From CBCXVS01 sp965178525 (GTDB taxonomy: Bacteria > Tectomicrobia > Entotheonellia > Entotheonellales > Entotheonellaceae), in assembly GCA_965178525.1 (NCBI GenBank), contig CBCXVS010000181.1:1-16215 (forward strand): 16,215 nt of DNA, read 5' to 3'. The position numbers and the translations under genes are program-made. The notes under the pieces were generated by a model. It saw nothing but the letters and a program-made list of their open reading frames with translations, did not search any database and was not told the DNA's origin. Every line of letters begins with the position of its first letter. Position 1 is the stretch's first letter. Shown here one piece after another: positions 1 to 8,400 of the stretch.

Positions 1-34
1 CCTCCGCCTATTCTGCCAGGGGAACTTCGGTCTA

Positions 35-50
35 GCCTGTTCGGGCAGGC
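35..50. other. short inverted repeat upstream of the transposase gene
   Basis: GCCTG at 35-39 and CAGGC at 46-50 can pair across a 6-base loop. It lies about 30 bases before the first possible transposase start. It could be a hairpin inside the IS left end that limits read-through transcription into the element, or chance. There is no T-run after it. I see no other gene or signal in 1-79, and I could not identify the left terminal repeat of the insertion sequence. Confidence 0.25.
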
Positions 51-115
51 CCCTCTAGGATGTAGGGAGCAATCGATAGATGAATTCTCAAGGCCTTTTG
101 GCAAGGAGACGACCC

Positions 116-1495
116 ATGCCAACGCCTATTGCTCCCCGCATCACTTTATCTCAAAACGCCCGGACAGACCTGCAAGCTTTAGCCCGAGCCCATTCCACAC
201 CGCAATCGCTGGCCCGACGCGCTCGCATTATCTTAAGAGCGGGCGAGCCGGACCGCCCCACCAATCTGAAAATCGGCCGTGAGATGGGCTCTTCCAACCT
301 CATGGTGGGCAAATGGCGACGGCGCTACCGAGACCTGGGTTTAGCTGGCCTGCAAGATGCCTCTCGCCCAGGACGCCCGCGCACAATCGCCTCGCCTACT
401 CGGGTGCAGGTCATCTCGGTGGCCAGCACCTTGCCCCACGAACAGGACCGTGCCGTCACTCGCTGGACCTTGGACGAGATCGTGACGACCTTGCTGGAGG
501 TCTTCAACACCGACTCAATTAGTCGCTCAAGCATCTGGCGCATTCTTCAAGACGTCGATCTCAAGCCGCACAAGAGTGAGTACTGGCTCAATAGCCACGA
601 TGAGGACTTCGATGCCAAGGCCCAAACCATTTGCCAGCTTTACGCCAAAGCGCTGGAAGTCTATGAGCAAGACCAGTTGTTGATCTGCTGCGATGGAAAA
701 ACCGGCATGCAAGTGCTTGAACGAAAAGCCCCCACCAAGCCTGCCCAACCGGGCTGGCGAGAGCGCCGCGAACATGAGTACATTCGCCATGGCACGCGCG
801 TGCTGATCAACTCGTTGGCGGTGGCGACCGGCCAGATCGCCTGGACTCTGGGTGCCACGCGCAAGGCCCTTGATTTTGTGGCCCATCTGCAACAGGCGTA
901 CCACACCTTACCCCGCATGAAGCGCTATGACTGGGTGATGGACAACTTGAATACCCACTGGAGCCTGGACGTCTGCCGCTTGGTGGCGCGGTGGTGCCGG
1001 GTGCGCTTTGAGCCGCACAAGCTCAAAAAAGGCGCTCAACGCCGGGCTTTTCTGAGCGATCCAACTCACCGCCATGTCTTTCATTTCACCCCGAAGCACG
1101 GCTCTTGGCTCAATCAGGCCGAGTTGTTCTTTGGTGTGTTGCACCGCTGCTTTTTGGCCCGTGGCAGCTTTACCAGTATCAAGGACTTTGAACGCCGCTT
1201 AGAGCGTTTTTTGACCGATTACAATGCCTGTTATGCCCATCCTTACCGTTGGACTTACACCGGTGAACCGCTCGTGCGCGACACGCCGTTCAGCCGCACC
1301 CGGCGTCAGCAGCGTCAGGGACGGGCTGGTTTTAGCCCCCACCCCAAGCGATTTGATCGGCTCTTCTATTCGCCAAGGCCTTACCAGCGACAGGGTAGCA
1401 TAACTTATAAGGGACTTACGAAATGCTCTACTAGTGAGACACGTCTGCCAATATGTCCGAGGCTACAGGCCATAGCGCTGCCGGGCAGCATCTAG
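116..1495 (+). CDS. IS630-family transposase
   Basis: This is a DDE transposase of the IS630/Tc1-mariner superfamily, which cuts and pastes DNA into TA targets. The first ~100 residues form a helix-turn-helix region ending in a basic SRPGRPR linker. The catalytic core shows ICCDG, WVMDNLNTH and HGSWLNQAELFF, giving a D-D-E triad at residues 205, 288 and 348 if counted from an upstream ATG at position 80. The D-to-E gap of about 60 matches the longer IS630 subtype. The RWTYTGEPL block at about residues 390-398 is where such proteins usually end, so the last ~65 residues look like extra read-through. The final 33 bases overlap the 3' end of the convergent ATP-grasp gene. I chose the ATG at 116 because it follows an AAGGAG-like stretch (104-109). 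The ATG at 80 adds 12 residues and is possible. The reading frame is open, so the gene may be active. Confidence 0.88.
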   Translation: MPTPIAPRITLSQNARTDLQALARAHSTPQSLARRARIILRAGEPDRPTNLKIGREMGSSNLMVGKWRRRYRDLGLAGLQDASRPGRPRTIASPTRVQVISVASTLPHEQDRAVTRWTLDEIVTTLLEVFNTDSISRSSIWRILQDVDLKPHKSEYWLNSHDEDFDAKAQTICQLYAKALEVYEQDQLLICCDGKTGMQVLERKAPTKPAQPGWRERREHEYIRHGTRVLINSLAVATGQIAWTLGATRKALDFVAHLQQAYHTLPRMKRYDWVMDNLNTHWSLDVCRLVARWCRVRFEPHKLKKGAQRRAFLSDPTHRHVFHFTPKHGSWLNQAELFFGVLHRCFLARGSFTSIKDFERRLERFLTDYNACYAHPYRWTYTGEPLVRDTPFSRTRRQQRQGRAGFSPHPKRFDRLFYSPRPYQRQGSITYKGLTKCSTSETRLPICPRLQAIALPGSI

Positions 1496-2554
1496 AATCG
1501 TCTGAATCAGCGTGGGATAATCCATGCCCGCGGCAAAGGCCGAACGGGGCAGCCAATAGGTGGGATCGATACCCACAATGGGATTGAGTTCCAGGACTTG
1601 CGGGATGCCATCGGCGCCCACCCGCATATCAATGCGTCCCCAATCTCGGCATTCGAGTGCTTGGAAAGCCCACAGCGCCGTGTCTTGCAGCGCTGTGGTC
1701 AGAGCTGCGGGAATGTCCGCAGGACAGACGGATGTGGTCAGGGAGACGGGCACATCCAGCTCACCCCCATCCTCGGTACGTAACCCAATCCGTTCTTTAT
1801 CCGCACTCAACCGATAGGCCAGCGGCTCCACAATGCGCTGTCCCTGCGCCCGCGCCAATCGCCGGATCACTGGGTCATCCGGTTGGAAAAGGGTGATGGG
1901 GCGCGGTCCGGAAAATAACACTTCGATGACCGGTAAGGCGCGAGGCGGTGTATTGCCGAGGACCGGCACGGTAAACTCGCGCCCGTCGATGAAGGTTTCG
2001 ACAATGACGGGCTGGTTATAGGTCCGTGTCACAAACGCCATGCGCTCGGCCAGCGCCGCCGGCGTCTCGACGACTGAGTCGTACGAGAGCCCCATGCTCG
2101 ATCCTTCGTGCAGCAGCTTGACGATGAGCGGAAAGGTCAAAGATGTGAGATCGACGGCTTCCGGCTGCGTTGCGACCTGAAAAGCCGGGGTGGGGATACC
2201 GTGCCAGGACAAGATTTCTTTAGCTTTCCCCTTGTGCAAGCACAGCGCCAAGGTCAACGGACCGGAGCCAGTGTAAGGAATATCCAGCATTTCCAGCATC
2301 GCCGGGATGTGAGACTCGCGGTCTTCTCCGCGAATGCCCTCGGCAATATTGAACACGAGATCCACCCCGCTGCGGCGCAACCGCTCATAGGCATCCACAT
2401 CGGCTTCAATCAGGATCACCTCGTGTCCATGCACAGCAATCACTGCGCGCAATGTCTCAATCGTCTGCGCCGAGTCGAGTTCCGCCGTCCGGTCAAGCGG
2501 GGTCTGCAGCAGCATGTCAAGGCTGATACCATTATAGACGAGAGCGATTTTCAG
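1463..2554 (-). CDS. D-Ala-D-Ala-ligase-like ATP-grasp enzyme, probable CTG start
   Basis: This looks like a cytoplasmic ATP-grasp ligase of the D-alanine-D-alanine ligase family, which joins D-Ala units for the peptidoglycan stem peptide. With the CTG start it is 363 residues, normal for the family. Visible motifs are VFNIAEG with GEDRES and IPYTGSG (about 67-97), the ATP-binding loop HEGSSMGLS (about 149-157), and the metal-binding end WGRIDMRVGADG...LELNPIVGID (to about 330). The usual ExNTxPGxT signature is altered to ELNPIVGID, so substrate specificity is less certain than the fold. The first ATG (2515) would remove the first beta strand: upstream in-frame codons read L-K-I-A-L-V-Y-N-G-I. 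A CTG at 2552-2554 sits 6 bases after an AAGGAG ribosome site, and an in-frame TGA lies two codons further up. The start overlaps the end of the upstream gene by 23 bases, which suggests translational coupling. It is the last gene of the minus-strand run. Confidence 0.82.
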   Translation of the reverse strand: MKIALVYNGISLDMLLQTPLDRTAELDSAQTIETLRAVIAVHGHEVILIEADVDAYERLRRSGVDLVFNIAEGIRGEDRESHIPAMLEMLDIPYTGSGPLTLALCLHKGKAKEILSWHGIPTPAFQVATQPEAVDLTSLTFPLIVKLLHEGSSMGLSYDSVVETPAALAERMAFVTRTYNQPVIVETFIDGREFTVPVLGNTPPRALPVIEVLFSGPRPITLFQPDDPVIRRLARAQGQRIVEPLAYRLSADKERIGLRTEDGGELDVPVSLTTSVCPADIPAALTTALQDTALWAFQALECRDWGRIDMRVGADGIPQVLELNPIVGIDPTYWLPRSAFAAGMDYPTLIQTILDAARQRYGL

Positions 2555-3392
2555 ACGTCACTCCTTCTGCAGCACGTGCGTGATACGGGGCCGCACAGGC
2601 GACTAACGCATCGTACCATGCTTGGCCAAACACATAGACCAACTCGCGCTCAAAATTCTGGTACACGTACGACGACCCGGGAATGGGTTCGGTCAGACAG
2701 CGCTTGTTCGCGTAGCTCTCCGACTCTTCGGTAAAATGGCGGGTGGCTTCGGTATGGACAGTGAGCAGAAATTGTCCCGTGTAGAGCGGCACCAGGGCCA
2801 GAGGCCAAAACCAGCAATCGACGGGTTTGACATCGAGATACGACAGACCGGCCTGCGCCGTATACGCATGGATCGCACACCGCACCTGGCCTTGCACGCC
2901 ATTGTGGTGTAGGGTGCGAAAGATACATTGATCGCCCCAAATGGTGTGCATCTTGGCAAAATCCATGGCCTGCCCGGCCTGTTTTCCCACCGTCGCCTGC
3001 GCCGTCTCGGCAAATGTCTCTTCTGGGTGCTCCTGGCCCTTTTGCCGCCATAACTCTTTGACGATAAACTGGCCTTCTTGACTCATATGCGGCAAAATGC
3101 CGTGTAAATGCGCCGCAATACGTTGCCGTTCGTCCTCGGAGATAAATACCACGGGGCCACGGCAACAATCGCCATACGCCGCCAGTTCGTTGTAAAAGGT
3201 AAAGCCATAGTCGTTGAGCGGGTTCGGCAAGGACTTCATGGTGAGGCAGTGCGCCCCATCACATCCATAGGGACGTAACAGAATATTTTTCACATCGATG
3301 ATGATATCGTCAATCTCGACCGTCTCGATCTGTTTGATATAGTGAATGGCAGGGGTTTTCTCAAAAAAACTTCGCAACTTGTCGCGAAACAT
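2532..3392 (-). CDS. YkgJ/DUF3109-like cysteine-cluster protein, function unknown
   Basis: A 286-residue protein, probably cytoplasmic, with no signal peptide or membrane segment. Its cysteines fall in the order seen in YkgJ/DUF3109-type zinc- or iron-cluster proteins: GCDGAHC near residue 40, a paired GDCCRG followed by VVFIS near 75, then DQCIF, RCAIHA, and KPVDCWFWPL. That spacing (CC, later C-x-F, C-x-I, then KPxxC..PL) is the basis for the call; the metal and the role are not known. I chose the ATG at 3392 because AGGAG lies five bases before it; an open frame to 3491 runs into the tonB gene and is not needed. It starts 11 bases after the tonB stop and overlaps the start of the next gene, so it is probably co-translated with both. 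The position between tonB and a Ddl-like ligase hints at an envelope-related job, but that is inference. Confidence 0.72.
   Translation of the reverse strand: MFRDKLRSFFEKTPAIHYIKQIETVEIDDIIIDVKNILLRPYGCDGAHCLTMKSLPNPLNDYGFTFYNELAAYGDCCRGPVVFISEDERQRIAAHLHGILPHMSQEGQFIVKELWRQKGQEHPEETFAETAQATVGKQAGQAMDFAKMHTIWGDQCIFRTLHHNGVQGQVRCAIHAYTAQAGLSYLDVKPVDCWFWPLALVPLYTGQFLLTVHTEATRHFTEESESYANKRCLTEPIPGSSYVYQNFERELVYVFGQAWYDALVACAAPYHARAAEGVTSENRSRL
2561..2566 (-). promoter_or_regulatory. Shine-Dalgarno supporting a CTG start
   Basis: On the minus strand AAGGAG occupies 2566-2561 and is followed by six bases and then CTG at 2554-2552. No ATG, GTG or TTG in the right frame is near it. The only better codon, ATG at 2515, is 45 bases away and would cut off the conserved first strand of the ATP-grasp enzyme. 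The site lies inside the end of the upstream gene. Confidence 0.6.
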
Positions 3393-3403
3393 ACTCGCTC
3401 CTC

Positions 3404-4285
3404 TCACCGCTGCGGGAGTAGAAAGCGCACCGTAATGGTTCCCCATTGCTCCTCTTGCGGTTCGTGCGGCGGCAGCGGCGTAAACCGCCATCCTTCCAGG
3501 TAACGGATCGCCGCTGCTTCTAGGGCCGTATCGCCCTTCCGCACCGGCAACACCCGGCTCACCACGCCATCAGGGCGGACCCAGAATTTGAGGACGATCT
3601 CGCTTTCGGCACGGACGATGACTTCCGGCGGCTCGGGCTGCGACACGGGCTCCCGTGTGGCCACGGGGCCTTGAATACCGAACTGGGGCACGGGCGGCAG
3701 CGCCGGCTGCTCTGGCAATGCGGCAGGAAGTGGCGGGGTGAACAGGGGTTGCTGCAGCTCCGGCCAGGCCAAACGGCTAGGGCTCTGTTTGTCGCCCAGG
3801 CGAACCTGTCCCAAGCCGATCTGTTTCTGTGGCGCCTCCGGCTGCCCCGGTACGAGAGACGACGGTTCCAGCAGGGCGGCCACCACCTCTGCCGTACCCG
3901 GCTCCGGCAGCGGCAACGATGCCGCCAAATCCTCGGTGTGCGTTCGGGCCGGCAGGTGCAGCTCCGGCATGGCAAGCTGCATCGAGACGCCCGCACTCAC
4001 ATCCTCGATCGCCCCATCAATACGCGGCATGTTGGGCTGCGCGATTTTATCGGCGTCATAGGTCGGAATGTTCGGTGGGGGTGGCGGTGGCTGCGGTGAC
4101 GGTGGCAACTCCGGCGGTAGCGGCCGCAAGACCTGCGGCTCGGGAACGTCCGTTTCGACCAGCTCGACATCGCTCGGCGCCGGTTCCAAGCGCAAAGGCT
4201 GCCATGATGGGGCTGGGAGCAAGAGGAGAAAGCCGAGGTGTATGCCGATTGACGACACACACGCCACAAGCACATGGAGGCGCAT
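3404..4285 (-). CDS. tonB: TonB-family energy transducer
   Basis: A 293-residue TonB-type protein: it would be anchored in the inner membrane, span the periplasm and pass proton-motive force harvested by ExbB/ExbD to an outer-membrane partner. An uncleaved N-terminal membrane segment covers about residues 5-25 and contains S12-x-x-x-H16 (SSIGIH), the same spacing as the Ser-His pair needed for energisation in E. coli TonB. A proline-rich spacer follows (PLPPELPPSPQPPPPPPNIP region, about 55-75), then a long Pro/Glu-rich linker. The C-terminal domain (about 222-293) has VRPDGVV...ALEAAAIRYLEGWRFTPLP, the typical TonB_C pattern. The start ATG has GAGG shortly upstream. It begins 9 bases after the exbD stop and ends 11 bases before the next gene, so it is clearly in an operon. 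A TolA role is the main alternative; the SxxxH motif and C-terminal pattern favour TonB. Confidence 0.85.
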   Translation of the reverse strand: MRLHVLVACVSSIGIHLGFLLLLPAPSWQPLRLEPAPSDVELVETDVPEPQVLRPLPPELPPSPQPPPPPPNIPTYDADKIAQPNMPRIDGAIEDVSAGVSMQLAMPELHLPARTHTEDLAASLPLPEPGTAEVVAALLEPSSLVPGQPEAPQKQIGLGQVRLGDKQSPSRLAWPELQQPLFTPPLPAALPEQPALPPVPQFGIQGPVATREPVSQPEPPEVIVRAESEIVLKFWVRPDGVVSRVLPVRKGDTALEAAAIRYLEGWRFTPLPPHEPQEEQWGTITVRFLLPQR

Positions 4286-4294
4286 GATCCCCCT

Positions 4295-4711
4295 CTATGG
4301 CTGCTGAAACGGCGGCTTGGGGGCTGTTGCAATCGCCAACCGTTGAATCCCAACGAGCTTCGCCATGTCCATAACGTCCACGACACGCCCGTGTTGCACG
4401 TGGGTATCGGCTTTGATCACAACCCGGATGCCCGGTTGTGCATGGCGTGCCCGCTGCAACGCCGCCCGCAGGGTCTCAAGACTGACCTGTGCATCTTGAT
4501 AATAGACAGCGCCATCCTGGGTTACCGTGATGATCACATCGCTTTCCCGGGGCTTTTGCGCTGAGCTACCCTGGGGCAAATCCACTTGAATCCCAGGCGC
4601 CAACACGAAGGTCGTGGTCAACATAAAGAAAATAACCAACATCAACACCACATCAATCAGCGGCGTCAGATCGAGCAGCACACGACGTGGGCGACCGCTG
4701 GATAATTGCAT
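4295..4711 (-). CDS. exbD: ExbD/TolR-family biopolymer transport protein
   Basis: A 138-residue single-pass inner-membrane protein, the usual ExbD/TolR size. The N-terminal cytoplasmic tail is followed by a membrane helix at about 12-35 that carries the proton-path aspartate (D20 in LTPLIDVV). The rest is a periplasmic domain with the usual DLPQ(G) start and a VVIKAD strand near residue 100. With ExbB it forms the proton channel that energises TonB. A TTG at 4717 is also open two codons earlier; I prefer the ATG at 4711, which is 6 bases from the purine stretch GAAGCGAG. The gene lies 18 bases after exbB and 9 bases before tonB. Confidence 0.88.
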   Translation of the reverse strand: MQLSSGRPRRVLLDLTPLIDVVLMLVIFFMLTTTFVLAPGIQVDLPQGSSAQKPRESDVIITVTQDGAVYYQDAQVSLETLRAALQRARHAQPGIRVVIKADTHVQHGRVVDVMDMAKLVGIQRLAIATAPKPPFQQP

Positions 4712-4729
4712 GTACAACTCGCTTCGAGG

Positions 4730-5344
4730 TTAGCGCTTTAAAATATTCAACAATCGCAAGGAGATGCGCTCGACTTCCAACACGACCGCCTCGGTCCGCC
4801 GAGCGAAGTAATTATAGGCAACGAGGGAAGGGATCGCAACGCACAGGCCGGCGACCGTGGTGATGAGCGCGTTATGGATGCCGGCTGATAGAATAGCGGC
4901 GTTGGTGACGCCACCTTCCTGGCTAATCGCTTCGAAGACGCGCAGCAGTCCAACGACCGTCCCCAACAAACCGAGAAAGGGCGAAATGCTGGCAATCGTG
5001 CCCAACGTGGTCAAGTACCGCTCCAAATGAGGCACTTCTTGCCGCCCATGATCTTCGATCAACTCTTTGATCTCCGCTTTTGGCCGGTCGGAGTTGAGCA
5101 GCGCCACCAGGATGAGGCGGGTCATCGGAGCGTTATGACGCTTGCAGAGCGTCGTCGCTTCGGGAATCTTGTGTTCCCGCAGGAGCTGTTCGATCGCATC
5201 CAGAATATCAAAACGGAACACATGCTTGCGCCGTAAACTCCACAGACGTTCGATGACGATAAAAAGCGCCAACGCCGAACAGAACACGATGGGGATCATC
5301 ACCACCCCACCCTGTGCAATGAACCCTACCATCTGTGTTGTCAT
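4730..5344 (-). CDS. exbB: ExbB/TolQ/MotA-family proton channel protein
   Basis: A 204-residue inner-membrane protein with three predicted helices at about 10-32, 113-138 and 155-178. The last two contain the family block SPFLGLLGTVVGLLRVFEAI and the ALITTVAGLCVAIPSLVAYNYF segment, including the helix-3 threonines of the proton path. It would form the pentameric stator around ExbD and drive TonB. The open frame continues upstream to 5413, but those 23 residues are not family-like. The ATG at 5344 has AAAGG five bases before it and gives the usual N-terminus. It begins 99 bases after the TPR gene upstream, the longest gap in the exbB-to-ligase part of the run. TolQ versus ExbB cannot be separated from sequence alone; the linked tonB favours ExbB. 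Confidence 0.88.
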   Translation of the reverse strand: MTTQMVGFIAQGGVVMIPIVFCSALALFIVIERLWSLRRKHVFRFDILDAIEQLLREHKIPEATTLCKRHNAPMTRLILVALLNSDRPKAEIKELIEDHGRQEVPHLERYLTTLGTIASISPFLGLLGTVVGLLRVFEAISQEGGVTNAAILSAGIHNALITTVAGLCVAIPSLVAYNYFARRTEAVVLEVERISLRLLNILKR

Positions 5345-5443
5345 ACCGGCCTTTCCCCTCGGGCAATTCTTATGGCGTGTGCGCTTTGTTTGTAGCATCT
5401 CCCCAATCGGCATGCAGCACCTGGGCCTCTTTTTCTTGCATCC

Positions 5444-8400
5444 TTATGATCGACATCCACTCCCTGCGATTTCCTGTTCAATCACTTGCTGCTGGTGTGC
5501 CGAAACCGCCTGTTGGCGCAGTTTGTCATAGACCGTCATGGCTTCTGAGCATTTGCCAAGGGTCACATAATTCCGGGCCGCCTGCCGTAGCGCTTCCGCA
5601 ACCAAGCCTTTTTCATCCGGATAGATATAGGCCACACGGAGATAGGCATTGATGCCTTGCTGCAGGTCTCCGGCCAGGGTATGCGCCCGGCCAATTTGCC
5701 ACTGCGCCTGAGCCGCAAGACGGCTCTCCGGCGCCTCGCGGACTTTTTCTAACACCTCGATGGCGTCTTTGGGCTGCTGCATATCTAACCAGGTGATACC
5801 CCACTGCAGCCAACTGTCGTAGCGGATCGGGTCGTTTGGATAGCGTCGCACGGCCTGGGCAAAGTACTGTTGCGCTTTGGCATACACCTTCTGCGCGTGT
5901 AACAGGCGTCCGGCTTCGTACAATCCGCGTGCCGCCAGCGGACTTTGCGGATAGACGTCTGCAATCCGGGCATAACGTTGTACGGCTTTGGACGCCTCTA
6001 GGGTTTCATATGCCTTGGCCTGCCCAAACAGCGCATCCGGTTTGAGGGTATCATCCCGCCCGCTCTGCAGCAGCGTCTCAAACGTGTCGATCGCCAGGCG
6101 TGGCTTGTCCGTGTCTAAATAAAGTTCCCCGAGCCGAAAACGCGCTTTATCCGCCAACGGCCGGTCCGCAAAGTGCTGCACCACGTCAGTATACGTGTCG
6201 ATCGCCTCCTGTGTTCGCTTGCGCTCCTGATAATAGGCCGCCATTTGTAAGAGTAATGACGGGCTCAACGGATGCTCGGGAAAGGCCTCGATAAAAGCAT
6301 GGCCTTCACGCAGAAACTGCGGGTAGTCCTCCAATTGATAATGGCTGAGCACCACACCATAGCTGGCGTCCGCCGCCACAGGTGATCGCGGATGGAGCAG
6401 GCCGACTTTGCGGTACGCAATCAGCCCTTGGCGATACGCCTTTTCATTGTAGTACGTATCGGCGATACGCAGCCGAGCCGTGGGCGCGTTGGCATGGTTG
6501 GGATGCGCCGCCGCAAAGGCATCAAAGACCTCTCGGGCCTCGGCAAAGCGATTGTGCTGAAACAGCGTCGTACCCAGGCGGTACTGGGCATCGAGCGCGG
6601 CCGCCGTGCCCGCGTACTGCTGTTGGACCTGTTGCAGGGCGGCGATAGTCTGCTCAACGTCCGCCTCGCTCCCTGTAAGCGGCGTCAGCCGCAATTGTGC
6701 TTCCGGCGCCAACCGGCCACGCGGATACGCCGACAGGTACTGTTCATACGCCTGTTGCGCCTGTTGCGTACGGCCGAGCTGGCGATAACTCTCTGCAACC
6801 CGATACATCGCATCGGCTCGCACCGTACTCTGCGGATACCGCTGCACCAGAGATTGAAACGTCTGGATCGCCTGTTCCCACTGTTGCAAGCGGAGATACA
6901 CCCAGCCGTGGCCATAAAGCGCAAAATCATACAGCCGGCTCTGTGGGGACAAGCGTTTTGAGGTCTGCAGGGCAGCGCGATAGTCGCCGAGGTGAAACTG
7001 GGCTTCAGTCAGCCAAAACAAAGCTTCATCGCGATACGAGGACGCCGTATAGCGGAGTATGAACGCCTGCAAGACCTGAATCGCCTGCGCATATTCCGGT
7101 TGGTGATAGAGGGACAGGCCCAAACGAAACGCCGCTTTTTCACGTAAGGCAATATCGGCTTTTGGACGAATGTTGCGAAACGCTACGCTGGCTGGGGTAT
7201 ATCGGGCGAGCTGGTAGAGACACTCCCCGACCATATACTGCGCGACATCTCTTGAGGCGCGGGGCGCCTGCGTCCTGCGGGCCAACTGCCGATACCGGGT
7301 CAACGCGTCACTATAGGCTTGCTTGGCAAAACGTTCCCAGGCCAGTTCACTCCATGCCGATGCGATCAGAGGGCTCTCGGGGAAGTTCTGGCGTAAACGC
7401 TCGAGCTGTCGCCGTGCCGTCCTGAGTTTGCCTTGGCGCAGCGCGGCGGCGAAGCCCGTATAGAGCGCCGCCTCAGCATAGCGGGGCTCGGACGACTGCT
7501 TGTGCAGCCGCTGAAAGGCACACTGCGCTTGTACGACCTCGCCCTGCTTGAGCTGTGACCACGCGAGGCCGTACTGCGCCTCTGCAGCCATCGTACTCGC
7601 CGGGAAGGCTTTGAGAAAACTGCGATAGGCGCGGCGGGCCTCACGGTAACGGCGCATCTGGTACAGGCTCTCCGCATAGAGCAATAAGGCGCGTTCACGC
7701 AGCGCCGAGTTGGGATAGCGCTGTCCAAAGGCGCCAAATTCCTGTACGGCTTCAGCAAATTTGCCGTGCCGAAAGGCCACCTCGCCAGCCAGATAATGGG
7801 CATTTTCGATCGTCGGACTGGCTGGGTATTGCGCCCGTAGCGCTGCGGCATGGTTGGCGGCCGCCTCATAGTCTTGGTTTCGGAGGCGCAAATCCGCGGC
7901 ACGATACAGCGCATAATCGCGCAGGGGTTCGCGCCGATAGGCGGTGATGACACGCTCATACTGAGTCAATGCTTGCGCGAACGCTTTGCGGCGGTAATGG
8001 GATTCGCCCGACCAGAATGCCGCCGCCCCACGATAGAGACTCCGCGGGTAGTCTTGTTCCACCCGTCCAAACAAGGCCCGGGCCTTCAGGTCGTCACCAT
8101 TATTATAATGTCTAAGTCCACGCCGATAGAGCGCTTCGTCCTTCTTGCCGCCGACGCCGGAAAAGACCAAACAGCCCGGATTCTCCGCTGTCGGACCGGC
8201 GACGGCCACGGCATCGGGCGGTGTAATGTGGGCAACTTTCCCAGCGTCGATAGCGCTCTGCAAACCAATCGGAATGCGCCGCGGCGCAATCGGACGCTTC
8301 GCTTCCTGAGCGGCGCGGACTTCCTGGCCGACAATGACGACCTCTGGCAGTTCGATCGGTGGCTTGTCCTGCCCCCAAGCGACGTGGGAGGAACTGAGCA

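Noticed and set aside
2108..2734. A 208-codon + strand ORF across the ligase and cysteine-cluster genes
   Set aside because: No family pattern, and it overlaps two genes with clear motifs on the other strand.
5345..5413. N-terminal extension of ExbB (23 residues)
   Set aside because: Basic, not family-like, and without ribosome site; the ATG at 5344 has AAAGG at good distance.
5374..5445. A 23-codon ORF on the minus strand between the large TPR gene and exbB
   Set aside because: It has ATG and stop, but its ribosome site AAGG touches the ATG and nothing else supports it. The spacer is better read as an untranslated leader of exbB.
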